NCBI GenBank assembly: GCA_002291845.1
Contig: DBAU01000084.1
Location: forward strand, 1 to 38,329
Direction of reading: 5' to 3'
Source: Alphaproteobacteria bacterium UBA1002
GTDB taxonomy: Bacteria > Pseudomonadota > Alphaproteobacteria > Rickettsiales > UBA998
Length of the DNA: 38,329 nt
Shown here: positions 26,691 to 33,293 of the stretch, piece by piece
Layout: each line of letters opens with the position of its first letter
Position numbering within the stretch: position 1 is the stretch's first letter
Made by a program: the position numbers and the translations under genes
Notes under the pieces: generated by a model
The model's input: only the letters and a program-made list of their open reading frames with translations
Told to the model about the DNA's origin: nothing
The model's database searches: none

Positions 26691-27274
26691 AACTTCATTC
26701 CCAGCCGTTGTTCAAAGGCAGTAATGGCTTCCTCCACAAGCCCCATGCGGCTCCCGTCAGGATACGGTAGGTCAAACTCAAAGGCGATAGCTGCTTTCAG
26801 TCTTTTCGGATTGATAGCCAATGGCTTAGAGCATACGGCCTGCACGTTGCTGTTGCTTTCATTCACCTGCACCTTGGCGAAGAATTCCTTGAACAATTCG
26901 TAGAACTCTTTCTGCGAATGATACTTCTGCACCTTCGGCGATGTGGCGATGTCGCCAAGCGTAATGCCCGGTTCGTAATCAAGTTTGAACAGCACCGCGC
27001 CTGACTGACGCTCATTCAGCGAATGGTAACCACTCAGCTGCTTGAGATTGATATGGTTGCTGGCTGATGCCACCGCGTAAAGCCGGGTTGAATCATCCGC
27101 CAGCGCCGCGCAGATGCAGGCGATATGCTGCCGGTCTGCTTGGAACGGCACGCTATTCAGCACACTGGATATGAAAATGGACGACCAGCGCAGCTTGTCC
27201 GTGCCAATGGCGTGCAAAAACTCGCGGGTGAGCTTGATACTCTCTGCCTTATCAATCTCATCGCCATCATTCAC
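26687..27274 (-). pseudogene. 5'-truncated gene, possibly the C-terminal part of a phage methyltransferase
   Basis: 195 residues from a GTG at 27274, but the frame continues upstream in coding-like form (AILRKLGISVTPFEPYRVND) to about 27330 without any start codon. The EPY segment resembles the ribose-binding strand after a SAM-binding motif I, and SPKVQKYHSQKEFYELFKEF resembles the C-terminus of phage methyltransferase-domain proteins. I infer that the N-terminal SAM motif was lost when the GC-rich block at 27.33-27.48 kb was joined. The function assignment is weak. Its stop overlaps the HAD start. Confidence 0.5.
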
Positions 27275-27337
27275 ACGGTATGGCTCGAACGGCGTGACGC
27301 TGATGCCCAGCTTTCGCAGGATGGCCGGGAAGGACCC

Positions 27338-27365
27338 GCCGCCGCGCCGATCACAGCGCGGCGGC
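27338..27365. repeat. Perfect 10-bp GC-rich hairpin at a probable breakpoint
   Basis: GCCGCCGCGC (27338-27347) and GCGCGGCGGC (27356-27365) form a 10-bp all-GC stem with an 8-base loop. There is no T run. It sits in the GC-rich stretch 27330-27480, upstream of the truncated gene and unlike the sequence on either side. It may be a transcription barrier or mark a junction. Confidence 0.5.
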
Positions 27366-27485
27366 AGGCGGGCGCTCCGGGGCGGGAGCAGGTCAACGGG
27401 GCGTGACCACTCCCCACCGGGAAGCGCCGCTACAGGTGCCGTTGCCGGGATGCTTCTACCCCACGGCCTATGCTAAAAGGAGGCC

Positions 27486-27596
27486 ATGACCAAGGCAGCA
27501 CCCCATGCCATAAGCGGCATCGGCACACCTGTTCAAGTTATTGTAATACCATATAAAAGAGCGTTGATTGCAGGTGCAGCCCTGTTATCCGTTTAG
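27486..27596 (+). CDS. Possible 36-aa leader peptide before the DUF3768 gene
   Basis: An ATG at 27486 opens 36 codons ending in TAG at 27594-27596 (begins MTKAAPHAISGIGTP, ends ALIAGAALLSV). AAGGAGG lies just upstream, but with only two bases between it and the ATG, which is too close for good initiation. The hydrophobic end and the position 31 bases before the DUF3768 start would suit a leader. It could equally be chance. Confidence 0.25.
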   Translation: MTKAAPHAISGIGTPVQVIVIPYKRALIAGAALLSV

Positions 27597-27616
27597 GAAT
27601 AACCAACTGTTCCTAA
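27593..27616 (+). promoter_or_regulatory. Inverted repeat directly upstream of the DUF3768 ribosome site
   Basis: TTAGGAA (27593-27599) and TTCCTAA (27610-27616) are perfect inverted copies with a 10-base spacer. The right arm touches the AAAGGAG ribosome site of the DUF3768 gene, so a bound protein or the hairpin could limit its translation. This is inferred from position alone. Confidence 0.3.
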
Positions 27617-27627
27617 AGGAGAAACAT

Positions 27628-27969
27628 ATGCAGACTGCACCCGATACAACCATCACCCGCATCGCCGCCCTCAATGACCGGCTGCGCCAGACATACTGGG
27701 GTGGCAAAGTGATGATGACACCCGGCATCACCGCACTGCCGGAAGACACACAACACGCTATCTTCCGCGCCGTGCAGGAATTCGATACGTTCACCGAGGA
27801 TAACGACCCGTATGGTGAGCATGACTTCGGCAAGGTAGTGGTGAACGGCGTAAGCTGTTTCTGGAAAATCAGCTATTACGACAACCGCTTGGAATACGGC
27901 TCTGAAGACCCGGCCAACCCGGACATCACCACCCGCGTTCTCACCATCATGCTCACCAGCGAATACTAA
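27628..27969 (+). CDS. DUF3768 domain protein
   Basis: 113 residues matching the DUF3768 family end to end: RIAALNDRLRQTYWGGKVMM, TPGITALPEDTQHAIFRAVQ, FDTFTEDNDPYGEHDFG, then CFWKISYYDN, LEYGSEDPANPDITTRVLTI and MLTSEY. These proteins are common on alphaproteobacterial plasmids and integrated elements; the function is unknown. The ATG at 27628 follows AAAGGAG by 7 bases, which is a better start than the upstream in-frame codon at 27568. It is the only plus-strand gene in the element and overlaps the end of the convergent tail gene by 4 bases. Confidence 0.92.
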   Translation: MQTAPDTTITRIAALNDRLRQTYWGGKVMMTPGITALPEDTQHAIFRAVQEFDTFTEDNDPYGEHDFGKVVVNGVSCFWKISYYDNRLEYGSEDPANPDITTRVLTIMLTSEY

Positions 27970-28547
27970 CGCTTCAACCGCGACAGGTAAAAGGCGAGGT
28001 TCTGCGTAAACTCCACCGGCAGGCGCTCTTTCACCTTGGTTTCCATGATTGCCGCATTCTCCCGCTGCTTGAATAGCTGCATGATGCCGGGACCAAACAG
28101 CATCTTCAGCGGCAACCGCTTTCCTGATTTCCTCACATACACTTCCGTGCTGCTCGACCCTTTCTTACGCGGTGCGATGAACGCTCCGCGATAGGTTTTC
28201 GTTTTTCCCCATGCCTTCGCTTTTACGGGACCGCGCTTCCCACCCGGCTGCTGTGTCGGTTTGCGCGACCCCACCACGAACTCGATAAGATGCAGGGGGC
28301 GATCACTTGCCACCAACGTCGCCCATAAGCGTTTGAAGCTGGCACGGCGCGTTTCGATACGCCGCTTTATACCCGCCTGCCTGCTACCCATCTGCGGGGC
28401 GATATGCGCGGCGCTGGCGATCTTCGCGCTATCTGCTACCCGGTTTAGCGTCCGAACCGTTGCCTCCGGCACAACCTGCCTTTCTAGGGCGTGCAGCCCC
28501 CGGCGCAGCGATTTGATGTCGCCTTCCACTGATAGGTCGAATGTCAT
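27966..28547 (-). CDS. Phage minor tail protein, gpZ-like
   Basis: 193 basic residues. The opening LSVEGDIKSLRRGLHALERQ, then VPEATVRTLNRVADSAKIAS fits the gpZ/PF06763 minor tail protein family, and the end LPVEFTQNLAFYLSRLKR is also typical. In lambda-like phages gpZ lies next to the gpU tail-terminator gene, well downstream of terminase. Here it lies upstream of Nu1 and away from the tail-terminator remnant, so the prophage has been rearranged. The protein itself looks complete. Confidence 0.82.
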   Translation of the reverse strand: MTFDLSVEGDIKSLRRGLHALERQVVPEATVRTLNRVADSAKIASAAHIAPQMGSRQAGIKRRIETRRASFKRLWATLVASDRPLHLIEFVVGSRKPTQQPGGKRGPVKAKAWGKTKTYRGAFIAPRKKGSSSTEVYVRKSGKRLPLKMLFGPGIMQLFKQRENAAIMETKVKERLPVEFTQNLAFYLSRLKR

Positions 28548-28575
28548 GGTTGATGTCCTTGCTAGGCGGCACTGA

Positions 28576-28764
28576 CTATTTTTTACGAGTTTTCATAACC
28601 GCACGTCTGGCGGCGGTATCCACGGGGGTTGCTCCGCGTTCTTTTAATCCCGTCAGCGTCTGCGTTTTTAGTCTTGGCTTGTCTTTTTCTAATGCCTCTG
28701 CCAATGCACGGCGCTGCAATTTGGTAAGGCTACGATTTATATCACCGGCATTCTTCTGCTTCAT
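28576..28764 (-). CDS. Small basic hypothetical protein
   Basis: 62 residues, highly basic (INRSLTKLQRRALAEALEKD, then ERGATPVDTAARRAVMKTRKK). It ends 28 bases before the gpZ-like gene on the same strand and is preceded by a GGGGGGCG run 5 bases from the ATG. It is not recognised. Being short and low in complexity, it could still be a chance frame, but its position fits a small phage gene. Confidence 0.5.
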   Translation of the reverse strand: MKQKNAGDINRSLTKLQRRALAEALEKDKPRLKTQTLTGLKERGATPVDTAARRAVMKTRKK

Positions 28765-28785
28765 GTTGCGCCCCCCACAATCAAT

Positions 28786-30075
28786 CTATGCAACTGCCGA
28801 AAAAGATACCTCATTCTGGTTCATTGCACCACTGTCCATAACGGAGTCGAACAACTTGCTGGAGCGTTGAATTGCTTCTAATAAGTTGTTCGAACAGTTC
28901 GCATAATATCCGCTACCGACCACCATCCCCTTGTTTGAACATGATTCTCCTGTAGATTCAGATTGCTGAACAGTTCGAACTGGATTGTTCGCTGGAGGTC
29001 TGAAATTGCCATTGGCATCTAGTATGAAGGAAACTTTACCTGTAAGAAGCATTGCCTTAACTCTCTCCGTGCCGCATTCGCCGTTTATTGACAAGTGTTC
29101 CAATCTATCACTCAATGAATGTGCTAATAATTGGCCATACTTTTCATGATTGAAGGGGCTAAAATCTAATTCATCAGAATATTTTGCCCACAACTGAAAC
29201 TTGTCTAATTCTTTGGATATAACTGTGCCAAAGGATGGCTTAGTAATTAAATCAGCATTTGCAGCGGCCATTCTTGCCCCTAGCTCTCTCAGTTGAGTGG
29301 TACCTAATGGTCCACGAATGCGTGAGACAAAATCACGGATACCAACGACACAAGCAGAAGCGTTTCTTAAGACAGCCACAATTCCAACTTCGCCAATACG
29401 AACAGCTATAGTTTGTTGATTGGTCAAATCCATCCAGTCGAACAGTTCAGAAGTACTTGGATCATCTATCGGAAGTATAATTAAAGATCCTATAACTCCA
29501 TTTGTAAGTGTTGCCCCAGTGTAAATTGAACGCGCTACGGCATGAATATGATGCAGTTCAGGCCAGAAGTAGGTATCCGCTATCATATATTGCTCTTCTC
29601 GATGATCGAGATTAGCCCTCAGCAATTTGTCCTTAAGATGTACTTTTACAAACAACAAACAAAGCCAAGTAAACAGCAAATCTTGATATTCTTTTACTGC
29701 TTGGGCAATTTCTGAATAAGTGCCTTTGAGCAACTGAGATACAGGGACTTCAATAGATGAACCTAGAAGACTGTTGCAGTCTTGACAGCATGGAATGATG
29801 TATGTTCCATATCGATGTTTCTGGCCATTGGGCAAAGTAACAGTTTTATTGAACAAATTATAACGCTCTAACAACCAACGCGGAAATACATGTTCATTAT
29901 TGAATTTATTGCTGCCAGATGCTGCTCCGCAAATAAAACAGCACGATCCTTGGCATATATCCTCTACAAACTGTGAACAGCTAAATAGGAGAATTTTACC
30001 TTCTGAGTCTCTTATGGTTTTTGCAGGAACGTTTTCCACTTTATGACCTTTAATAAGCTCTATTCCAAATAACAT
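28786..30075 (-). CDS. HNH endonuclease-like protein with repeat-derived C-terminus
   Basis: 429 residues. An HNH/zinc-finger core is near the N-terminus: C46-F-I-C49, then NNEHVFPRW (catalytic-type E61-H62) and C97-Q-D-C100-N, so metal ligands and His are present. The middle (about 105-370) is not recognised. The last ~46 residues, starting at MVVGSGYY, are copy A of a repeat found twice more upstream. The gene is clearly richer in AT than its phage neighbours, which suggests separate transfer. It may cleave DNA or RNA as a defence or homing function; that is inference. The ATG lies at 30073-30075 with no good ribosome site. Confidence 0.8.
   Translation of the reverse strand: MLFGIELIKGHKVENVPAKTIRDSEGKILLFSCSQFVEDICQGSCCFICGAASGSNKFNNEHVFPRWLLERYNLFNKTVTLPNGQKHRYGTYIIPCCQDCNSLLGSSIEVPVSQLLKGTYSEIAQAVKEYQDLLFTWLCLLFVKVHLKDKLLRANLDHREEQYMIADTYFWPELHHIHAVARSIYTGATLTNGVIGSLIILPIDDPSTSELFDWMDLTNQQTIAVRIGEVGIVAVLRNASACVVGIRDFVSRIRGPLGTTQLRELGARMAAANADLITKPSFGTVISKELDKFQLWAKYSDELDFSPFNHEKYGQLLAHSLSDRLEHLSINGECGTERVKAMLLTGKVSFILDANGNFRPPANNPVRTVQQSESTGESCSNKGMVVGSGYYANCSNNLLEAIQRSSKLFDSVMDSGAMNQNEVSFSAVA
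28834..28923 (-). repeat. Repeat copy A (in frame at the end of the HNH gene)
   Basis: Encodes 30 residues from VVGSGYYANC to LFDSVMD on the minus strand. It contains a perfect 11-bp inverted repeat, TCGAACAACTT (28847-28857) and AAGTTGTTCGA (28883-28893). The outer end, CCGCTACCGACCACCA on the plus strand (28910-28925), matches the 3' end of tRNA-Ala at 13 of 16 positions. Copy A shares 13 of 30 residues with copy C and 12 of 30 with copy B. Confidence 0.7.
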
Positions 30076-30178
30076 AAATCATGAGACAATCCTTGTTGTT
30101 CCAAATATCATCAAAATACTTGTTATTGAACTAAATCCAATAATTGATCACCGGCTCTGGCTTAGACCTCTTGCCATC

Positions 30179-30268
30179 CAGCTCACAGAGCACGAACAGC
30201 ATGTCGATGCGTTGAAGTTCCTCGATAAAATTGTCCGGACAGTTCGATAGCTTCCCGCCACCGACCAC
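30179..30268 (-). repeat. Repeat copy B (orphan, between the receiver and HNH genes)
   Basis: The minus strand reads VVGGGKLSNCPDNFIEEL, then QRIDMLF, within a short frame from a TTG at 30271 to a TAG at 30131-30133. There is no gene around it. The 280-base gap 30076-30355 holds only this. Its internal inverted repeat is decayed compared with copies A and C, but the 10-bp palindrome TGTCCGGACA is kept. The plus-strand end CCGCCACCGACCACCA (30255-30270) resembles the tRNA-Ala 3' end at 12 of 16 positions. Confidence 0.65.
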
Positions 30269-30355
30269 CAATTTTCTATATTAGTGTTCGAACATTTTAT
30301 TTCAGACCATTCAAAAACTTGAGCGGCCTGATTTCTGCAGGGTGTCGAAACTGAA

Positions 30356-30838
30356 TTAGCCTTTTGCTTTAGCGCATTCTGCCAAGGCTTGTTTAATGGC
30401 CTGCGCGATCACTTCAGGCTCACCCTTATTGAAAAGACCGATAGCGCCTTTTGCTTTTACATTCGCATCCATCTCTGGATTCGGTTCCCCGCTGTGCACA
30501 GCAATCGGCCCATTAAATTTATGCTTCGCTAAATCGGCGACGACATAACGGCCGTATGGGTAATTGCGATCATTCAAGTCCGTGACAACAGTATCAATAC
30601 GGTTGGCAGGCGTCATCGCGTATTTCGTTACGTCTTCAATAGTGGCAATGTGAAGGACGCTCTTATCATCACTCGGCGCGTCTTTTCCAAGATGCACTTT
30701 GATGACTTCAAATCCTTGCTTCTCCAAATTCTCTGCAAGCTTAGGCAACATGATGCCCATGTCATCGACCAGCAGTAATCGCGGTTTGCGATGTTCTGCT
30801 TTTTCCGTTTCATCTGCCCATTTTTTTGTCATGGCCAC
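30356..30838 (-). CDS. Stand-alone receiver (response-regulator-like) protein
   Basis: 160 residues forming one CheY-like receiver domain: LLLVDDMG with the acidic pair D25-D26, a phospho-acceptor D87 in IDTVVTDLND, a switch Ser at 116 (IAVHSG) and the conserved Lys at 138 (FNKGEP). There is no output domain, so it would act by protein contact, like CheY or Spo0F. The acceptor loop is long and Asn/Tyr-rich (NDRNYPYGRYV), which is unusual. No kinase is adjacent. It sits alone between repeat copies B and C at the right end of the element. Confidence 0.85.
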   Translation of the reverse strand: MAMTKKWADETEKAEHRKPRLLLVDDMGIMLPKLAENLEKQGFEVIKVHLGKDAPSDDKSVLHIATIEDVTKYAMTPANRIDTVVTDLNDRNYPYGRYVVADLAKHKFNGPIAVHSGEPNPEMDANVKAKGAIGLFNKGEPEVIAQAIKQALAECAKAKG

Positions 30839-30919
30839 ACATTAGTGAATTTTGCTTATGCATGCATATGAAGATTATATGACAAAACTAATAGCCGCTT
30901 AATCGCTCGCCGGCGGTGT

Positions 30920-31009
30920 CACCATAATGGAATCGTATAAACTATTCGCCCACTGTATTTCTTCGAAAAGTTTGTCCGAACGTTTTAAACTCTGTCCACT
31001 ACGGACCAC
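30920..31009 (-). repeat. Repeat copy C (orphan, upstream of the receiver gene)
   Basis: The minus strand reads VVRSGQSLKRSDKLFEEIQ, then NSLYDSIM, within a frame from a TTG at 31012 to a TAA at 30899-30901. It has an imperfect 16-bp inverted repeat (30933-30948 with 30964-30979; 13 of 16 pair). The outer end CCACTACGGACCACCA (30996-31011) resembles the tRNA-Ala 3' end at 11 of 16. It occupies most of the 240-base gap 30839-31079, in which I see no gene. It may mark the right end of the element. Confidence 0.65.
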
Positions 31010-31079
31010 CAAAACTTCACGCGTTTACTCTCTTTCCAACATGCGCCATGCGTCTGTGTGTTACCACCGCGCGAGGGGG

Positions 31080-31316
31080 CTACTGAAGCGGTTCCGCACG
31101 TGAGTGTTTTAGGCGTTTTTCGTGTTTGGTGGAGCGTCCGGAGACGCGTTTTCGCCAGAGTTTGAAGCTGTTTGGTTTGAGGTGGGCGCGCATCAGTTTG
31201 ATGACGTCTGACTCGGATACGCCCCGCTTGCGCTTAATTTCTTCAAACGAAATCTCATCCGCCCACGCCATGCGGATGATGTCGTTGATAAAGTCCTCGC
31301 TGTCATCCGCGCCCAT
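31080..31316 (-). CDS. DUF2805 / TIGR03643 family protein
   Basis: 78 residues. The core INDIIRMAWADEISFEEIKR with SESDVIKLMRAHLKPNSFKL and WRKRVSGRSTKH matches the TIGR03643/DUF2805 family almost end to end. The middle has the look of a helix-turn-helix, so DNA binding is possible, but the function is unknown. The family is usually chromosomal, which supports placing the end of the integrated element just to its left. It lies 30 bases downstream of the SDR gene on the same strand. Confidence 0.9.
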   Translation of the reverse strand: MGADDSEDFINDIIRMAWADEISFEEIKRKRGVSESDVIKLMRAHLKPNSFKLWRKRVSGRSTKHEKRLKHSRAEPLQ

Positions 31317-31346
31317 GGGAAGGCCTCCCGTCGTATGCTCCCTGCG

Positions 31347-32087
31347 TTACGCCAGCCATCCGCCGTCGATGGTTTGCACGGTGCCGGTGATGTAGGCGGC
31401 CTCAGGGCTGGCGAGGAAGGCGGCCAGTGCGGCGATTTCTTCCGCGCGGCCATAGCGCTTCAGCGCGGTTTGGCTGCGCATCACGTCGGCCATGTCACCT
31501 TCTTCATGGTTCATGTCGGTGGCGATCGGGCCGGGCTGGATGCAGTTGACGGTGATCTGGCGCGGGGCGAGGTCACGGGCCCAGGCGCGCGTCATCCCGG
31601 CGACGGCAAATTTGCTCATCGCGTAGCTGGTCATGCCTTCAAACAGCGAGCGCTCGCCCAGAATGCTGCCCACATTGATGATGCGCCCGCCTTCGGGCAG
31701 CGCGCGTGCGGCTTCGCGCCCCAGCATGAACACGCTGTGCACATTCACGGCGAAGGTGGTTTCAAACTCTTCATCCGTCGTGTCGGTGATGGGAGAGCCC
31801 ATGAAGACCCCGGCATTGTTCATCAGGATGTCGAGGCCGCCGAGGGCTTCCACCACGCGGCCGATCAGTCCGCTTAGTTGTTTGGGGTGGCGGGCATCGG
31901 CCTGAAACGCCACCGCGCGGCGGCCCATTTTTTCAATCGCGGCCACGACGTCCTTCGCGGCGTCGGGCGAGCTGCTGTAGGTGAGGGCGATGTCGGCGCC
32001 TTCCGCGGCGAAGCGCAGGGCGGTGGCCCGTCCAATACCGCGGCTGCCGCCCGTGATGAGTGCTTTTTTGCCGGATAAACGTGCCAT
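31347..32087 (-). CDS. Short-chain dehydrogenase/reductase (FabG-like SDR)
   Basis: 246 residues of classical SDR. The cofactor loop TGGSRGIG (12-19), NNAG (90-93), catalytic S141 (INVGS) and YAMSK with Y155 and K159 are all present; the C-terminal AAYITGTVQTIDGGWLA is typical. The TYSSS segment after the second strand, lacking the acidic end that selects NAD, suggests NADP(H). The substrate cannot be told; it is FabG-like but no fatty-acid gene lies near. Probably co-transcribed with the DUF2805 gene. Confidence 0.93.
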   Translation of the reverse strand: MARLSGKKALITGGSRGIGRATALRFAAEGADIALTYSSSPDAAKDVVAAIEKMGRRAVAFQADARHPKQLSGLIGRVVEALGGLDILMNNAGVFMGSPITDTTDEEFETTFAVNVHSVFMLGREAARALPEGGRIINVGSILGERSLFEGMTSYAMSKFAVAGMTRAWARDLAPRQITVNCIQPGPIATDMNHEEGDMADVMRSQTALKRYGRAEEIAALAAFLASPEAAYITGTVQTIDGGWLA

Positions 32088-32162
32088 GGAGGGGCTCCTG
32101 TATGATGTGCCCTACTCAGATAGCGCGGACCCTGCCGAGATTCAAGACCGCTCAGTCAAGAA

Positions 32163-33137
32163 TTAGCCGTTGAGGCGATCCAGTATGATTCGCCCATTTG
32201 GTGCATCACGCAGGGTGATGGCTTCTACGCTGTATTTGCGAAGCTTGTTCAGCAAACGCTCATAGGGCGTCCAGGAGGTGTAATGCGACAGCCGGGTATG
32301 CGATTTGAGCCGTGATGCCAGATGCTGATAATTGGCCTCGTTGCGCAGTATCAGCTCGCGGTCTGGCGCATGGGTTTTGCGGAAGATGATCGAGGTGGTG
32401 CGCACGCTGTCATCCACCGGGGTGAAGCCCGCTTTGCGCGCCACTGCTTTCAGCGAAACATGGTTGAAGTTGTAGATGTGCGCGTAATGGAACTGGGTGG
32501 CGGGCGCATGGCGCAGGCCTTCCATATCCGGTACGTCGATGGCAAGCAGCCCGCCGTCACGCAGCCAGCCATGCAGCGTTATCAGTGCGGAGAGGGGGTA
32601 CTGGAAATGCTCCAGCACATGGTGCATGGTCAGTACATCGACGCTCTCGGGCGCAATCTCCGCCGTTTCCCAGGTGCCGGGACGCACATGGATGCCGTAT
32701 TGCTCGCGTGAGTAGGAGGCGTAACCTTCGTTGGGCTCGATGCCGCTGGCAGAAAACCCGGCACGCTTCGCAAGGTACGTGAACTCGCCACCGCCGGAGC
32801 CGACATCCAGCAATACCATGCCGGGGCGGGTGAGGGGCTTCAGGCGATCCAGCCGCTCCATGGCGCTTTTGCCGGCGCGCAGCACATGCTTGGGCTTGGG
32901 GGTGTAGGTGCTTTTATAGCTGGTGCGGTAATGGACGGTGTAATACTCCGTCAGCTCCTCCAGCGTGGGGATAGGGTGGGAATGTACCATGCCGCAGCCG
33001 GTGCAGATGACCGTGGTGAGCGGGCTGCCGTCACGATCCACGGTGCCAACGACTTCCGCCTGCGTCTCTGAGCAGATTTTGCAGGGGATGGTGGCGACGA
33101 TATCGCCTAACGCGGCAGGGGTCATGAGGACTCTCAT
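32163..33137 (-). CDS. Class I SAM-dependent methyltransferase with N-terminal zinc ribbon
   Basis: 324 residues. An N-terminal metal knuckle (IPCKICSE, then VICTGCGMVHSHP, two CxxC pairs) precedes a methyltransferase domain with motif I LLDVGSGGGEFTYLAKR, the acidic strand SGIEPNEG, and the VLTMHHVLEHF and GGLLAIDVPD segments. The layout resembles sugar C-methyltransferases of the NDP-sugar/TylCIII kind, so surface-polysaccharide synthesis is plausible. The start at 33137 has a GAGG ribosome site 7 bases upstream; an ATG four codons in is an alternative. Confidence 0.88.
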   Translation of the reverse strand: MRVLMTPAALGDIVATIPCKICSETQAEVVGTVDRDGSPLTTVICTGCGMVHSHPIPTLEELTEYYTVHYRTSYKSTYTPKPKHVLRAGKSAMERLDRLKPLTRPGMVLLDVGSGGGEFTYLAKRAGFSASGIEPNEGYASYSREQYGIHVRPGTWETAEIAPESVDVLTMHHVLEHFQYPLSALITLHGWLRDGGLLAIDVPDMEGLRHAPATQFHYAHIYNFNHVSLKAVARKAGFTPVDDSVRTTSIIFRKTHAPDRELILRNEANYQHLASRLKSHTRLSHYTSWTPYERLLNKLRKYSVEAITLRDAPNGRIILDRLNG

Positions 33138-33293
33138 TTATGTCCTCTTTACATGCGTTGTACGAGGCGTTGTTTCAAGGGGGAATCGTGAGTCGGAATG
33201 TTTTTTTACGGTTTGATCGTCGCGCACGAATTAGCCATAAAACTGTCATCATTCTCAGGTAAGTCTGTGTGGCATCTTTCATAAAGGGCGGCG

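Noticed and set aside
27114..27476. Plus-strand frames across the GC-rich block
   Set aside because: They are open only because of high GC; they are antisense to the truncated gene and match no family.
28886..28970. GTTC repeats in the HNH region as alphaproteobacterial LexA boxes
   Set aside because: The LexA box needs GTTC-N7-GTTC; the spacings here are 5 and 10, and the sites lie in a coding 3' end.
30131..30355. Repeat copy B as a read-through C-terminus of the receiver protein
   Set aside because: It is in the same frame, but three stop codons (TAA, TGA, TAA) lie between the receiver stop and the repeat.
28786..31012. CRISPR array
   Set aside because: The repeats are ~90 bp, divergent and hundreds of bases apart; no short regular repeats or cas genes occur.
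30839..31079. Exact direct repeat of the tRNA-Ala 3' end as a classical attR
   Set aside because: Only a 16-bp degenerate match was seen by eye; no long exact copy of the tRNA end is present here.
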